Below are positions 34,936 to 43,751 of a stretch of 55,388 nucleotides of DNA, piece by piece (position 1 is the first letter of the stretch; every line of letters starts with the position of its first letter). The notes beneath the pieces are model-generated. The model saw only the letters and a list, made by a program, of their open reading frames with translations. It made no database searches and was not told where the DNA came from. A program made the position numbers and the translations under genes. This DNA comes from CAZUAQ01 sp964618455 (GTDB lineage: Bacteria; Planctomycetota; Phycisphaerae; UBA1845; PWPN01). The stretch is from positions 1 to 55,388 of the forward strand of contig CAZUAQ010000038.1 in the NCBI GenBank assembly GCA_964618455.1, read 5' to 3'.

Positions 34936-36351
34936 CTATCGCATCGCTGCGATCTGGCGGTAGTTCTTCAAGAAGAACTTCGTCCACTCACGCCGGTCCT
35001 CCAACTGATGATCTTCCGACTCCTCCCATTTCTCGCGTGATTCGTCGAGGCTTTCCGGTGTGAAGGGCAATGCATCGAAAAGGGCGAGCATCTCATCCCG
35101 TTTTGCCGGATCGTCTTCGGCATGGATCGCCTTCCACGCGCGAATCAGTTCGTGATGCGTATCGATGGCCATGGCGTGCAGGACGGGCGAGAGAACGTCG
35201 TAGTAACTGGGCGTGCCCTCCGGGACTCGCATGGGCACATCGTAGGGATTCTGCCGATCCACGAATTGATCGCCATATTCCTCGTACACATCGCGGCGGA
35301 TGGGTGAACGCCTGAGCTCATAACGTTCGGGGCCGCCTTCCGAGCCCTTGGGCATGGACCAGATGATCTGTCCCCCGGGCGTGAGCAGGAACTCGACGAA
35401 GCGAATCGCCATTTCGCGATGCGGCGCACCGCGGAGCACCGCCACGGGATCGGCGTTGACGATCGTTTCGCCCTCGGGTGCGAAGTAGGCCATGCGCGAT
35501 CCGCCGACGGCCTGCGCCTGGTAACGCCCGTAAAAGTCGATGGACATGCCCACCGCCGCCTGCCCCGACGCGACGTCGTTCGGGACCTGGCTGGACGAGG
35601 AGGCAAAGTAACGCGCATTGGCGGCGGCGCGACGCAGCGTCGACCAGCCATCGGCCCATCCGTATCGCTGCATGATGGCGTCGTAGGTGACGCGAATCGA
35701 TCCAGAGTGGGAGGGGTCCACCAGCGCCACCCAGCCGGTCAACTCCGGCGTGGTCAGGTCGCGCCAGGAAGTCGGTTCCTCCAGGTTCAGCAATTCCAGC
35801 GCGTCGCGGTTGTAAACGATGCCGAAGCTGGTCAGCACGACACCCCACCAGTGGCCGTCCTTGTCGTACAGCGGGCGGCCGGCCAGCTCTGATTCGGGAA
35901 AGGTGGCGTTCACAAGATCGGGATCAAGATCGATCGGCTGCGTGATGGAGACCTGGCGTTCCGAGCCGTCCGGCATCGTGACGGTCACGCCGGGTTTGAG
36001 CTTCTTGTTGAAGAAGTAATCTCCGCCACCGAAGACGATGTCGTAACCCGCCCCCTCGTTCTCCTTGCCCTCGCGTGCCAGGGCGACGTACTGGCTCTCG
36101 AGCATCCGCTGGACGTCGCCCGTGCCTCCGATGACACGCCAGTCGAGATCGACTTCCTCGTCATATTTGTTCCTGTACCAGTCCTGGAAAGCACGGCCGA
36201 TCTCGTAGCGGATCTGTTCGTTGTGGGGGGTAATGATCACCAGGGAGACCGAGTCGTTGCCGACGCGCGCAGCGGGCCGATAGAGGAGCGGCAGGCCGAG
36301 GATCACTCCCAGCGCACCGGCGATGACCAATCGAGGCAACCAGTTTCGCAT
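34936..36351 (-). CDS. ABC transporter solute-binding protein, Fe(III)/spermidine class
   Basis: This 471-residue protein has an N-terminal signal or anchor helix (MRNWLPRLVIAGALGVILG). The mature part shows VSLVIITPHNEQIRYEIGRA, VFGGGDYFF, WWGVVLTSFGIVYNRDA, then VDPSHSGSIRV and NADPVAVLRGAPHREMAIRF. A helical C-terminal extension of about 90 residues carries charged repeats. It resembles the orphan binding protein at 18019 but lacks a lipobox cysteine. The start at 36351 is chosen because GGAGG lies seven bases upstream; a longer frame would run into the ATPase promoter region. Its inverted orientation between permease and ATPase is unusual. Confidence 0.85.
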   Translation of the reverse strand: MRNWLPRLVIAGALGVILGLPLLYRPAARVGNDSVSLVIITPHNEQIRYEIGRAFQDWYRNKYDEEVDLDWRVIGGTGDVQRMLESQYVALAREGKENEGAGYDIVFGGGDYFFNKKLKPGVTVTMPDGSERQVSITQPIDLDPDLVNATFPESELAGRPLYDKDGHWWGVVLTSFGIVYNRDALELLNLEEPTSWRDLTTPELTGWVALVDPSHSGSIRVTYDAIMQRYGWADGWSTLRRAAANARYFASSSSQVPNDVASGQAAVGMSIDFYGRYQAQAVGGSRMAYFAPEGETIVNADPVAVLRGAPHREMAIRFVEFLLTPGGQIIWSMPKGSEGGPERYELRRSPIRRDVYEEYGDQFVDRQNPYDVPMRVPEGTPSYYDVLSPVLHAMAIDTHHELIRAWKAIHAEDDPAKRDEMLALFDALPFTPESLDESREKWEESEDHQLEDRREWTKFFLKNYRQIAAMR

Positions 36352-36433
36352 GCATGACCTCCGTAACGATCCCATGGCGAGACCTCGCCGGGAGGACAGT
36401 CTGCCCCAAACTCCGTTTGGGAACAAGGCCGCC

Positions 36434-36449
36434 TCCCCTGTGCAGGGGA
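36434..36449. promoter_or_regulatory. Probable operator between divergent binding-protein and ATPase genes
   Basis: TCCCCTG-tg-CAGGGGA is a perfect 16-bp palindrome 29-44 bp before the ATPase start. It covers the expected -35 position of the TAGAAT promoter there. It could control both divergent genes. Confidence 0.5.
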
Positions 36450-36458
36450 ATCCCGGGA

Positions 36459-36471
36459 GGGTAGAATACCC
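36459..36471 (+). promoter_or_regulatory. TAGAAT -10 element of the ATPase gene
   Basis: TAGAAT at 36462-36467 sits ten bases before the ATG, within GGGTA-gaa-TACCC. A transcript from it would be nearly leaderless, and no Shine-Dalgarno is visible. The same motif precedes the cyclase gene at 14890. Confidence 0.4.
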
Positions 36472-36477
36472 GCCGCC

Positions 36478-37557
36478 ATGATCGGGATCACGCTCCAGAA
36501 CATCACCAAGCTCTACGGTGCGACCCGCGCCGTGCACGACGTCACTCTGACGATCGAGCCGGGTGAACTCTTTTTCCTGCTCGGTCCCTCCGGTTGCGGG
36601 AAGACGACGCTGCTGCGGATGATCGCCGGATTAATCGAGGTGTCGAAGGGGACGATTCGCTTCGGCGATCGCGACGTGACGCGTGTTCCTACGGGGCAGC
36701 GCAATACCGCCATGGTGTTCCAGAGCTATGCCCTGTGGCCGCACATGACCGTGGCGGAGAATGTCGGCTTCGGGCTCGACGTACGTAAGCTGGAGGCGAG
36801 TGCCAAGACGGAGCGTGTCCGCCAGGCGCTGGAAACGGTCCAGATGCAGAATCTCGCCGATCGGAAGCCGGCTCAGCTTTCCGGCGGGCAGCAACAGCGT
36901 GTCGCCCTGGCCCGGGCGCTGGCGGTTGAGCCCGACGTCCTTCTGCTGGACGAGCCTTTGAGCAATCTCGATGCCAAGCTCCGCATGCAGATGCGTTCCG
37001 AGATCCGTCGAATATGCGACGCCACGCAGGTGACGGCGGTGTACGTGACGCACGATCAGGAAGAAGCCCTGACGATGGCGGACCGCATCGCGGTCATGCA
37101 CCAGGGTAAGCTGATGCAGGTGGGATCGCCGCGCGAGCTCTACGAGCGGCCGGCGTCGTGCTTTGTGGCGGACTTCCTGGGGCAGACGAATTTCATTCCC
37201 GCCAAGGTGACTTCCGCGTCAGGCGGGACACTCTCCCTGGAAACGAAGATCGGCACGCTCCAATCGAAGACCTTCGCCGATGGCATCGAGCAGGGGGCCA
37301 GCGTCACGTGCAGCATCCGCCCGGAGGCGGGGCGCATTCTCGCGAACGGGGATGCTGCCGCGAACGCGTTTGAGGGCACTGTCAAGAACTCCGTCTACCA
37401 GGGGAACCTCACGCAGCACACGATCGTGATCGACGAGTCACTCACGCTCAATGTGAACGAGCTTCGGCCGCGCATCCATCCCCAGCCCGGCGAGAAGCTG
37501 CGCATCGGTATCGATCCCGAAGATGTCGTCGTCCTGGCGGAGACTTCACCCCGGTAG
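36478..37557 (+). CDS. ABC transporter ATP-binding protein, FbpC/PotA class
   Basis: This 359-residue protein has a complete ATPase core in the first 240 residues: Walker A GPSGCGKTT, Q-loop FQSYALWPHMT, signature LSGGQQQRVALARAL, Walker B LLLDEPLSNLD and switch VYVTHDQEEA. The C-terminal 110 residues form a TOBE-type regulatory domain, as in FbpC, PotA and CysA. It should energise the permease at 33151. The ATG at 36478 aligns exactly with family N-termini. The next gene starts 9 bp after its stop. Confidence 0.95.
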   Translation: MIGITLQNITKLYGATRAVHDVTLTIEPGELFFLLGPSGCGKTTLLRMIAGLIEVSKGTIRFGDRDVTRVPTGQRNTAMVFQSYALWPHMTVAENVGFGLDVRKLEASAKTERVRQALETVQMQNLADRKPAQLSGGQQQRVALARALAVEPDVLLLDEPLSNLDAKLRMQMRSEIRRICDATQVTAVYVTHDQEEALTMADRIAVMHQGKLMQVGSPRELYERPASCFVADFLGQTNFIPAKVTSASGGTLSLETKIGTLQSKTFADGIEQGASVTCSIRPEAGRILANGDAAANAFEGTVKNSVYQGNLTQHTIVIDESLTLNVNELRPRIHPQPGEKLRIGIDPEDVVVLAETSPR

Positions 37558-37566
37558 TTTTCAAGC

Positions 37567-38784
37567 ATGCCCAAGCGATTCACGAACACACTTCGGGCCG
37601 CGTTCCTGTTTGCGCTGGTCTTCGTGTTCCCAGCTACGCTCTCAGGGCAGGGTGAACCTGTTCATCAAGGCGCGTCTTCCGTCATCCGGGTGGCGACCTT
37701 CAACGTCAAGGAACTCTCGCGCGAGAAGCTCGATACCATCGACTCAGAAGGCCGCGGTACGCATCGGCAACTCACCAGCGCCGCCACCATCATCCAGCTC
37801 GTCCGGCCGGACATTCTGCTGATCAACGAGATCGATTTCGATGAAGCTCACCGGGCCAACGCCCGCCTCTTTCTGACGCGATATCTTCATGTTGCCCAGC
37901 AGGGCACGCAGGCTATCGATTACGCGGACGTGTTCTTCGAGCCCGTCAATACGGGTGTGCCGACGGGGCTGGACTTGAACCGGGACGAGAAGCTCGACGG
38001 CCCCGAGGACGCTTACGGATATGGCCGTTATCCCGGGCAATACGGCATGGCACTCTATTCTCGCTACCCGATCGATCACGAGCGCGCCCGCACCTTTCAG
38101 CTATTGCTCTGGAAATCCGTACCCGGCCACCTCATGCCCGACGGACGCGAGGGTCGGCCCGCATGCTACGACGAGGAAGCACGGGATCGGCTCCGACTGT
38201 CGAGCAAGTCGCACTGGGACGTACCGGTCAAGATCGGTGACGTCACGCTGCACCTGCTGGCGTCGCATCCCACGCCGCCAGTCTTCGACGGACCTGAGGA
38301 TCGCAACGGTCGGCGCAACTTCGACGAGATTCGTTTCTGGAAGGATTACCTCACCGGAGGGACCGCCGCAAACTATATCCGTGACGACGAGGGAGACATC
38401 GGCGGACTATCGCGGACTGCCAAGTTCGTGATTCTCGGCGATTTGAACGCAGAGCCCGTGAAAGGCGAGTCAGTGAACGGGGCCAAGGCCATTGATCAGC
38501 TCTTGGACCATCCGAGGATCCAGGATCCCCAACCGGAAGCGCGATCGCAGGTGAAGCGAAGCCATCGCCTGCCAGGCACGAAGCCGACTCACCGCGCGAC
38601 GTACACCTCGAATTTCGGGCGGCTTGATTACGTTCTGCCCGGGAAGGATCTGCGCGTGATTGATCGTGGCGTATTCGCCCCTGCGAAGGACTCCCCTCAA
38701 CACGCCCTGGTTCATCTGCCCGACGGCGCCAGCGATCACTATCTCGTCTGGGTCGACATTGAACTCGATGCGAAATCACGCTAA
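37567..38784 (+). CDS. Exported EEP-family phosphodiesterase/nuclease
   Basis: This 405-residue protein has a signal peptide (to about residue 28). The EEP domain shows VATFNVKELSREKLD, LLINEIDFDEAH (metal Glu), LLASHPTPPVFDGPEDRNG, VILGDLNAEPVKG and SDHYLVWVD. A long loop (about 130-210) contains DLNRDEKLDGPED, which may bind calcium. The substrate may be nucleic acid, a phospholipid or a sugar phosphate. It starts 9 bp after the ABC ATPase and is almost certainly in its operon, so import and extracellular hydrolysis appear coupled. Confidence 0.86.
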   Translation: MPKRFTNTLRAAFLFALVFVFPATLSGQGEPVHQGASSVIRVATFNVKELSREKLDTIDSEGRGTHRQLTSAATIIQLVRPDILLINEIDFDEAHRANARLFLTRYLHVAQQGTQAIDYADVFFEPVNTGVPTGLDLNRDEKLDGPEDAYGYGRYPGQYGMALYSRYPIDHERARTFQLLLWKSVPGHLMPDGREGRPACYDEEARDRLRLSSKSHWDVPVKIGDVTLHLLASHPTPPVFDGPEDRNGRRNFDEIRFWKDYLTGGTAANYIRDDEGDIGGLSRTAKFVILGDLNAEPVKGESVNGAKAIDQLLDHPRIQDPQPEARSQVKRSHRLPGTKPTHRATYTSNFGRLDYVLPGKDLRVIDRGVFAPAKDSPQHALVHLPDGASDHYLVWVDIELDAKSR

Positions 38785-38789
38785 GCCGA

Positions 38790-39611
38790 TCATCCCGTCA
38801 AGCCGGTCATCCAGTCGGTCACGGCATCGACCACGGTCTGTATGATGCCATCGGCATCCAGACCGGCATCCTGCGCTTCCATGATACGACGCACGAGGGC
38901 GCTGCCGATGATCGCGCCGTCCGCTTCCGTGCAGACCAGCCGGACCATCTCCGCCGTGCTGATGCCGAACCCGACGATCACCGGCTTGCCGGACTGCTCG
39001 CGCAGACGCCGCACGTTGTCGACCAGTTCAGGGGGAAGTTGGTTGCGTTCCCCGGTGATTCCCGCCACGGACATGTAGTACACGAACCCGGTAGCCAGTT
39101 TCGCAATTTTCGCGCGCCGTTCCTCGGGAGAGACCGGAGAGACGAGCATCGGCAGTACCAGTCCCTGATCGCCGAGGACGTCCACCACCTGCGGCGCCTC
39201 CTCCAGCGAAACATCCGGAAGGATCAAGCCGTCCAGCCCTGCCTCGGCGGCCTGCCTGGCAAACGCATCCGGCCCGATGCGGTAAACAATGGAGTATGAA
39301 AGCATGCCCAGTATCGGAAGTTCACTTTTCCGCCGGACCTCCGCCACCATTTCCAGGATGTCGCGCACGCGAATCCTGGTGTCGAGCACACGCGTGAAGG
39401 AGGTCTGGATGGTCGGCCCATCGGCAATCGAATCCGAATAGGGAAAGCCCAGCTCCACGGCGGTCACTCCTGCCTCCGCCAGCGCGAGCAGGATCTGTTT
39501 CGTCGTCCCGAGATCCGGCAGACCGGCCGTCACGTAAGGCAACAGGCCCTTGCGTCCGTCCGCGCGAAGCCGGGACAACGAGTTCACTATCCGGTTGTCG
39601 GAGTCGCTCAT
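38790..39611 (-). CDS. trpA: Tryptophan synthase alpha subunit
   Basis: This 273-residue TIM-barrel protein should cleave indole-3-glycerol phosphate to indole, passed to TrpB. Visible are LLPYVTAGLPDL, AVELGFPYSDSIADGPTIQ with catalytic Glu and Asp, then GLILPDVSLEEA, YYMSVAGITGER and VIVGFGISTAEM. The segment SDPLADGP is SDSIADGP here. No trpB is in the window. The ATG at 39611 matches the family N-terminus; the open frame further upstream does not. A possible promoter, TGGCAA-17-TATATT on the reverse strand (39671-39699), lies in the 175-bp gap to the divergent dehydrogenase gene. Confidence 0.94.
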   Translation of the reverse strand: MSDSDNRIVNSLSRLRADGRKGLLPYVTAGLPDLGTTKQILLALAEAGVTAVELGFPYSDSIADGPTIQTSFTRVLDTRIRVRDILEMVAEVRRKSELPILGMLSYSIVYRIGPDAFARQAAEAGLDGLILPDVSLEEAPQVVDVLGDQGLVLPMLVSPVSPEERRAKIAKLATGFVYYMSVAGITGERNQLPPELVDNVRRLREQSGKPVIVGFGISTAEMVRLVCTEADGAIIGSALVRRIMEAQDAGLDADGIIQTVVDAVTDWMTGLTG

Positions 39612-39786
39612 GCTACGTAACCTGTTCCTTCGGAGATTTCGCGTCGATGCCGTGCCGGGATCATTCGCAGAATATAGCTTGGCCCGTCGCGCGTTGCCAG
39701 TGTCGATTGACCGCGGAGCGGCGATCCCCAATACTTGCAGCGATGCGGGATTTCGAACGCAACGTGCCCGAAGGGAGTCGACGGCC

Positions 39787-40740
39787 GTGAAAGCGCTTCT
39801 GTTCCAAGACAAGCTTCAATTCACACAGCGTCACCCCGACCCCGAGCCGGGCGAGGGTGAGGTCCTGATCGACGTCTCCCTGGCGGGGATCTGCGCCACC
39901 GATCTGGAAATTACCAAGGGCTACATGGGGTTTCAGGGCGTCCCGGGCCACGAATTCGTGGGGCGGGCCGTCAAGGGATCGCGCGGGTGGAAAGACAAGC
40001 GCGTCGTTGCGGAGATCAACTGCGTGTGCGGGCGTTGCGACATGTGCCAGAGCGGACTGGCCAACCACTGCCGCCGGCGGACCGTGGTCGGTATCGCCGG
40101 GCGCGACGGAGCCTTCGCCGAACGCGTCGTGGTACCCGAGCGGAATCTCCATGCCTTGCCGGACGCCATCTCGGATGAGCAGGCGGTCTTTGTCGAACCT
40201 CTTGCGGCGGCCTACCAGGTCATCCACCAGGTGCCCATCGAAAAGCGAATGCGTGTTGTGGTCGTGGGGTCCGGGAGGCTGGGACTTCTCGTGGCCCAGG
40301 TTCTGCACCGGACCGGTTGCCAACTGGAGGTCGTCGGCCGAAATGAACTCACCTTGAGGTTCTGCGAACGAAAGGGCATCCGCGCGACGCCGGTTGCCGA
40401 TTTTGTGCCTCGCGGCGACGCTGATGTGGTGATCGATTGCACCGGTGCGGCGGAGGGATTCGCCCTGGCGACGCAAGTCGTGCGTCCGCGAGGCGTGTTC
40501 GTTCTGAAGAGCACTTACGCCGGGGGCGCACCGCTGGAACTCGCCCCTCTCGTCGTGAATGAAGTCACGGTCGTCGGCAGCCGTTGCGGTCCATTTCCCG
40601 AAGCGATCCAGGCGCTCGCTCACGAAACGATCGACGTGGAAACCATGATCGGGCGAACGCTGCCGCTGGAGCGCGGTGTCGAAGCTTTCGACATGGCGCG
40701 GGATCCCCGCTTTATCAAGATTCTCCTGAAATGTGAATAG
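39787..40740 (+). CDS. Zinc-dependent medium-chain alcohol/polyol dehydrogenase
   Basis: This 317-residue protein has a catalytic-zinc Cys in LAGICATDLE with GHEFVG. The structural-zinc lobe is VCGRCDMCQSGLANHC. The Rossmann fold has VVVVGSGRLGLLVAQ and then RNELTL, where the acceptor that would fix NAD/NADP preference is not obvious. It is slightly shorter than typical family members (about 340), with a tight N-terminus. The GTG at 39787 is chosen because AAGGGAG lies upstream and it aligns with MKALLF-type starts. The substrate is unknown. The YfiH-like gene follows by 25 bp. Confidence 0.85.
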   Translation: MKALLFQDKLQFTQRHPDPEPGEGEVLIDVSLAGICATDLEITKGYMGFQGVPGHEFVGRAVKGSRGWKDKRVVAEINCVCGRCDMCQSGLANHCRRRTVVGIAGRDGAFAERVVVPERNLHALPDAISDEQAVFVEPLAAAYQVIHQVPIEKRMRVVVVGSGRLGLLVAQVLHRTGCQLEVVGRNELTLRFCERKGIRATPVADFVPRGDADVVIDCTGAAEGFALATQVVRPRGVFVLKSTYAGGAPLELAPLVVNEVTVVGSRCGPFPEAIQALAHETIDVETMIGRTLPLERGVEAFDMARDPRFIKILLKCE

Positions 40741-40765
40741 CAGGACCCTGAATTCGAGAGTGTTC

Positions 40766-41539
40766 ATGATAGAAGAACAGCATGGATCCTTGCGGTTACT
40801 GCGATTCGAAGGGCTCGCCCGGGAGTCGGGCCTGATTCACGCCGTGACCACGCGCCCGCAAAACATGGCGTGTCATCGCGGAACAGACAGGGAGCATGCC
40901 CTCGCCGCCCGCCAGGAACTTTGTGATGTACTCGGCCTCGCATTCGAGCGACTCACGTGCCCGGAACAGGTCATGGGCGCGGAGATCATCACGCTTGCTG
41001 ATGGAGATGCGGGCTGCGGACGCGACGGGCGTTCCTCCTCCGTGCGCTTCGTCGATGGACTCATGACCGACCGTGCCGGTATTCCTATCCTGCAGATGTC
41101 CGCCGACTGCCCGCTGATCTGTGCGTACGATCCCGACCGACGCGTGGTCGGCACCGTTCATGCCGGTTGGCAGGGGACCGTGGCCGGCGCGGCCCGACAC
41201 CTGATTGAACGTATGCGCATCGAACATGGCTGCGAGCCGGTTCGGCTTCACGCAGCGGTAGCTCCTTCAGCGGGGCCAATGAGTTACGAGGTGGGAGAGG
41301 TTGTGCTCCGCGTGGCGCGAACGCGATTGCCCGATGCCGACGAACTGATCCGGCAACGCAACAGCATGCTCACCTTTGATCTGTGGGAAGCCAATCGCCG
41401 CCACCTCATCGAAGCGGGGGTGCCCGCGTCGCGCATCGAGGTGGCGGAACTGGACACCATGACCGACGATCGCTTCTGGAGTCACCGCCGCGACGGCGCG
41501 AACGCGGGGCGTTTCGCCCTCATCGTGGCGTTGGTATGA
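40766..41539 (+). CDS. pgeF: YfiH/LACC1-family purine nucleoside phosphorylase (multicopper-oxidoreductase-like)
   Basis: This 257-residue protein has the family's metal-binding residues: HAVTTR near the N-terminus, SADCPLICAYD, and VGTVHAGWQGTVAGA. Family members have been assigned adenosine/inosine phosphorylase and deaminase activity, or editing of peptidoglycan-precursor errors; older annotation is polyphenol oxidase. The ATG at 40766 is preferred over a GTG overlapping the upstream gene, because GAGAG precedes it. Confidence 0.88.
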   Translation: MIEEQHGSLRLLRFEGLARESGLIHAVTTRPQNMACHRGTDREHALAARQELCDVLGLAFERLTCPEQVMGAEIITLADGDAGCGRDGRSSSVRFVDGLMTDRAGIPILQMSADCPLICAYDPDRRVVGTVHAGWQGTVAGAARHLIERMRIEHGCEPVRLHAAVAPSAGPMSYEVGEVVLRVARTRLPDADELIRQRNSMLTFDLWEANRRHLIEAGVPASRIEVAELDTMTDDRFWSHRRDGANAGRFALIVALV

Positions 41540-41605
41540 GAATTCGTGTCACATGGCGCTTAGTTGGCTTGGCCGAGCGCGGAAGGCGGCCCACGGTTAA
41601 GACTG

Positions 41606-42259
41606 TTACTTCAACTCGACGTTCCAGTACGCATGATCCAGGAACTGCTTCCAGGTCCGGTACCGGTCGTTGGAGAGTTGAATGTTGATCAGCGGAGACC
41701 GCCGCGGCTTGACCGGCTTGGTGATCAGGTGCATGTTCGCCTGTTCCGGGGTGCGACCGCCCTTGCGCACGTTGCAGTCCAGGCAACTGCACACCACGTT
41801 TTCCCACGTGGTCTGTCCGTTCTGACTCCGCGGAATGACGTGGTCGATACTGAGATCACTGGTCGAGAACTTCTTGCCGCAGTACTGGCAGCGGCAACCG
41901 TCCCGCGCGAAGATGTTCTTGCGGTTGAACTTCACGCTCCGTCGCGGCAGGCGATCGTAGACCGTCAATCGAATGATGCGCGGTACGGCCACGCTGAAAC
42001 GCATCGTCCGGACCCAGTCATGGGCATGCGGCTCGAAGCGCTGCTTCATCTCGCTGACTTCACGCCAGGAATCAAAATCGTAGGAGAGATACTGGCCATC
42101 CTCGACGTGGATGACCTCCGCCAGGTTGCGATACAGGAGCGAGAAGGCCCGCCGGACATTCGTGACACGAATGGCCATGTAATTGCGATTCAGGATCAAG
42201 ACGTGACAGTTCAATCCCGAACGCAGTACACCCGATAAGGGGAGCCCCGAAGGAGGCAT
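41606..42259 (-). CDS. HNH endonuclease, planctomycete/cyanobacterial McrA-like type
   Basis: This 217-residue protein begins near HVLILNRNYMAIRVTNVRRA, the usual start of this widespread family. Its HNH domain has a zinc pair CQYC with a second pair CLDC, and the active segment LSIDHVIPRSQNGQTTWENV containing DH and the central Asn. The family is a solitary nuclease of unclear role, often suggested for DNA repair or modified-DNA restriction. It ends the leftward run from mfd. The -35-like TTGACA on the reverse strand and the inverted repeat at 42304-42341 may form its regulatory region. Confidence 0.85.
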   Translation of the reverse strand: MPPSGLPLSGVLRSGLNCHVLILNRNYMAIRVTNVRRAFSLLYRNLAEVIHVEDGQYLSYDFDSWREVSEMKQRFEPHAHDWVRTMRFSVAVPRIIRLTVYDRLPRRSVKFNRKNIFARDGCRCQYCGKKFSTSDLSIDHVIPRSQNGQTTWENVVCSCLDCNVRKGGRTPEQANMHLITKPVKPRRSPLINIQLSNDRYRTWKQFLDHAYWNVELK

Positions 42260-42303
42260 AACCGCCGTTGGATCTGCGGGATATGGGAAAACGAAACCCT
42301 CCT

Positions 42304-42341
42304 CAATTGCCTGCCAATGTCAAGAGTGCCCAGGGCAATTG
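42304..42341 (-). promoter_or_regulatory. Inverted repeat upstream of the HNH gene
   Basis: CAATTGCC (42304-42311) and GGCAATTG (42334-42341) are perfect 8-bp arms 22 bp apart, with a reverse-strand TTGACA between them. A matching -10 is not clear. Confidence 0.4.
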
Positions 42342-42467
42342 GAACTCACTACTTATGATTATACGCCTACCGCCGGGCTCGATCAACATGCCTGCATGTG
42401 AAGACTCTATGAGCAAGATCGGCTCGCAGGCCGTTTGCGCGGAGCGTCATGCGAAACCCGGCATACT

Positions 42468-43691
42468 TCAGGATTGATTGTCCCGGCCCCATCGCGCGAA
42501 GATCCGCCCCCGGGCGTCCGCGATACCGACACAGGCGATCAGCATCATCGACCCGGCGGCGGGGAGCAGGTTCCGCGCCAGTGGTTCCGTGGCCGCGGCT
42601 GAAAACCATATCCAGAGTCCCAGGCTAGCCCCTGTATAGACGTACCAGCGTCGATCCGGGTCGCGCCATGAAGTCAGTATCGCCCAGGCGACGGGGATCA
42701 GGACTACGAGGTGGAAGGCCAGCAGTGGACGACCGAACGTACCGTCTGCGGTCTGGTTCAACGTCCGCAGCAGCCGCCCTTCCATCCAGCGGATCGGTAC
42801 CAGCGGATGGTGTCGGAATTCGTGAACCAGAAATCGCAGCGGGGCCGGCGGAGTTTCGGGGGGCTGCTCGGATTCCCAGCGTCGCGCATGGGTGGCGAGT
42901 TCGGATCCATCGCCGCTTTCCATTTCGACCCAAAGTTCACTTCGGATACTCTTGAAACGTTCTTCACGATCCTGGGCACCGATCGCGAATACAAAAACCG
43001 GAATCGTCACAGCCGCAAACGCCACGAGCATCAGCAACGGCGAGAGCAGTCGCGTCCGCAATCGACCGCTTCTGAGCAGCATCGCAATGGCGATCAGGGC
43101 GGTAAGGCCCACCCCGGTCAAGGACATGAGCGTCACGGCTGCGCAGACGGCCCCCACGCCCGCCGCCTTGACGAAACGTCGCGATCGGGACCACGACAGA
43201 AGACACCACCAGAGCAACGCGGCCAGCGCCACAAAGACCATCAGGCTCGTCTGTCGCTGCATCGTGAGGGCCGCACCCGGGTGGGCAAACCAGAGCAATC
43301 CGACGACCCATGCCGCGATCGGACGTCGCACCGCGCGGGCGGCGAAGAACCAGGCCGTGCCGGCGAGCATGCCCGCCAGGACACCGAGCACAAACAGGCA
43401 CGCATGCACCTGCTGCTCCTGCGAGAGGAAGGACTCGACCAGCAACGCCAGCCGTTCGAATAGCCAGCCATGCATGTAGGCGGTGGAGATGGAATGCGTC
43501 TGATGGGGGAGGACGAGCTGGAACGACCAGACGGCAATCTGGGCCGCCGACGCCATGACCAGCAGGATGCTGACCGACACGATCGGATGGTGCAACAATG
43601 ATGAACTTCGAGGTGTGACGGGGCGTTCTCCAGCGTGACGTCGTTCGCGACGTACGTGGTCCGGCTTTGTCGCTTGGGGAGTCACATCCAT
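42468..43691 (-). CDS. Polytopic membrane protein, unknown function (possible GT-C-like)
   Basis: This 407-residue protein has about nine to ten hydrophobic helices from residue 33 on. A charged extramembrane segment follows the sixth helix, about residues 240-310, with DREERFKSIRSEL. The N-terminal 30 residues are basic and cytoplasmic in expectation. The architecture resembles GT-C glycosyltransferases or O-antigen ligase-like proteins, but no signature residues can be named, so the function is open. It lies 60 bp after frr on the same strand. Confidence 0.55.
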   Translation of the reverse strand: MDVTPQATKPDHVRRERRHAGERPVTPRSSSLLHHPIVSVSILLVMASAAQIAVWSFQLVLPHQTHSISTAYMHGWLFERLALLVESFLSQEQQVHACLFVLGVLAGMLAGTAWFFAARAVRRPIAAWVVGLLWFAHPGAALTMQRQTSLMVFVALAALLWWCLLSWSRSRRFVKAAGVGAVCAAVTLMSLTGVGLTALIAIAMLLRSGRLRTRLLSPLLMLVAFAAVTIPVFVFAIGAQDREERFKSIRSELWVEMESGDGSELATHARRWESEQPPETPPAPLRFLVHEFRHHPLVPIRWMEGRLLRTLNQTADGTFGRPLLAFHLVVLIPVAWAILTSWRDPDRRWYVYTGASLGLWIWFSAAATEPLARNLLPAAGSMMLIACVGIADARGRIFARWGRDNQS

Positions 43692-43751
43692 GGACTGGGA
43701 ATCGGTTGCGGTCCCGGATCAGCGGAGGCGAAAGACGATCACACGAGACGC

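Noticed and set aside
36352..36537. Longer N-terminus for the ABC binding protein
   Set aside because: It would cover the divergent promoter and the first codons of the ATPase, and it lacks a signal-peptide start; GGAGG precedes the ATG at 36351.
41560..41600. tRNA-Leu/Ser-like string TGGCCGAGCGCGGAAGGCGG after the YfiH gene
   Set aside because: It resembles a type II tRNA D-arm, but no 7-base anticodon loop, TpsiC arm or acceptor stem can be formed, and the next bases are the end of the HNH gene. The GGCCG/CGGCC pair could be a weak shared terminator at most.
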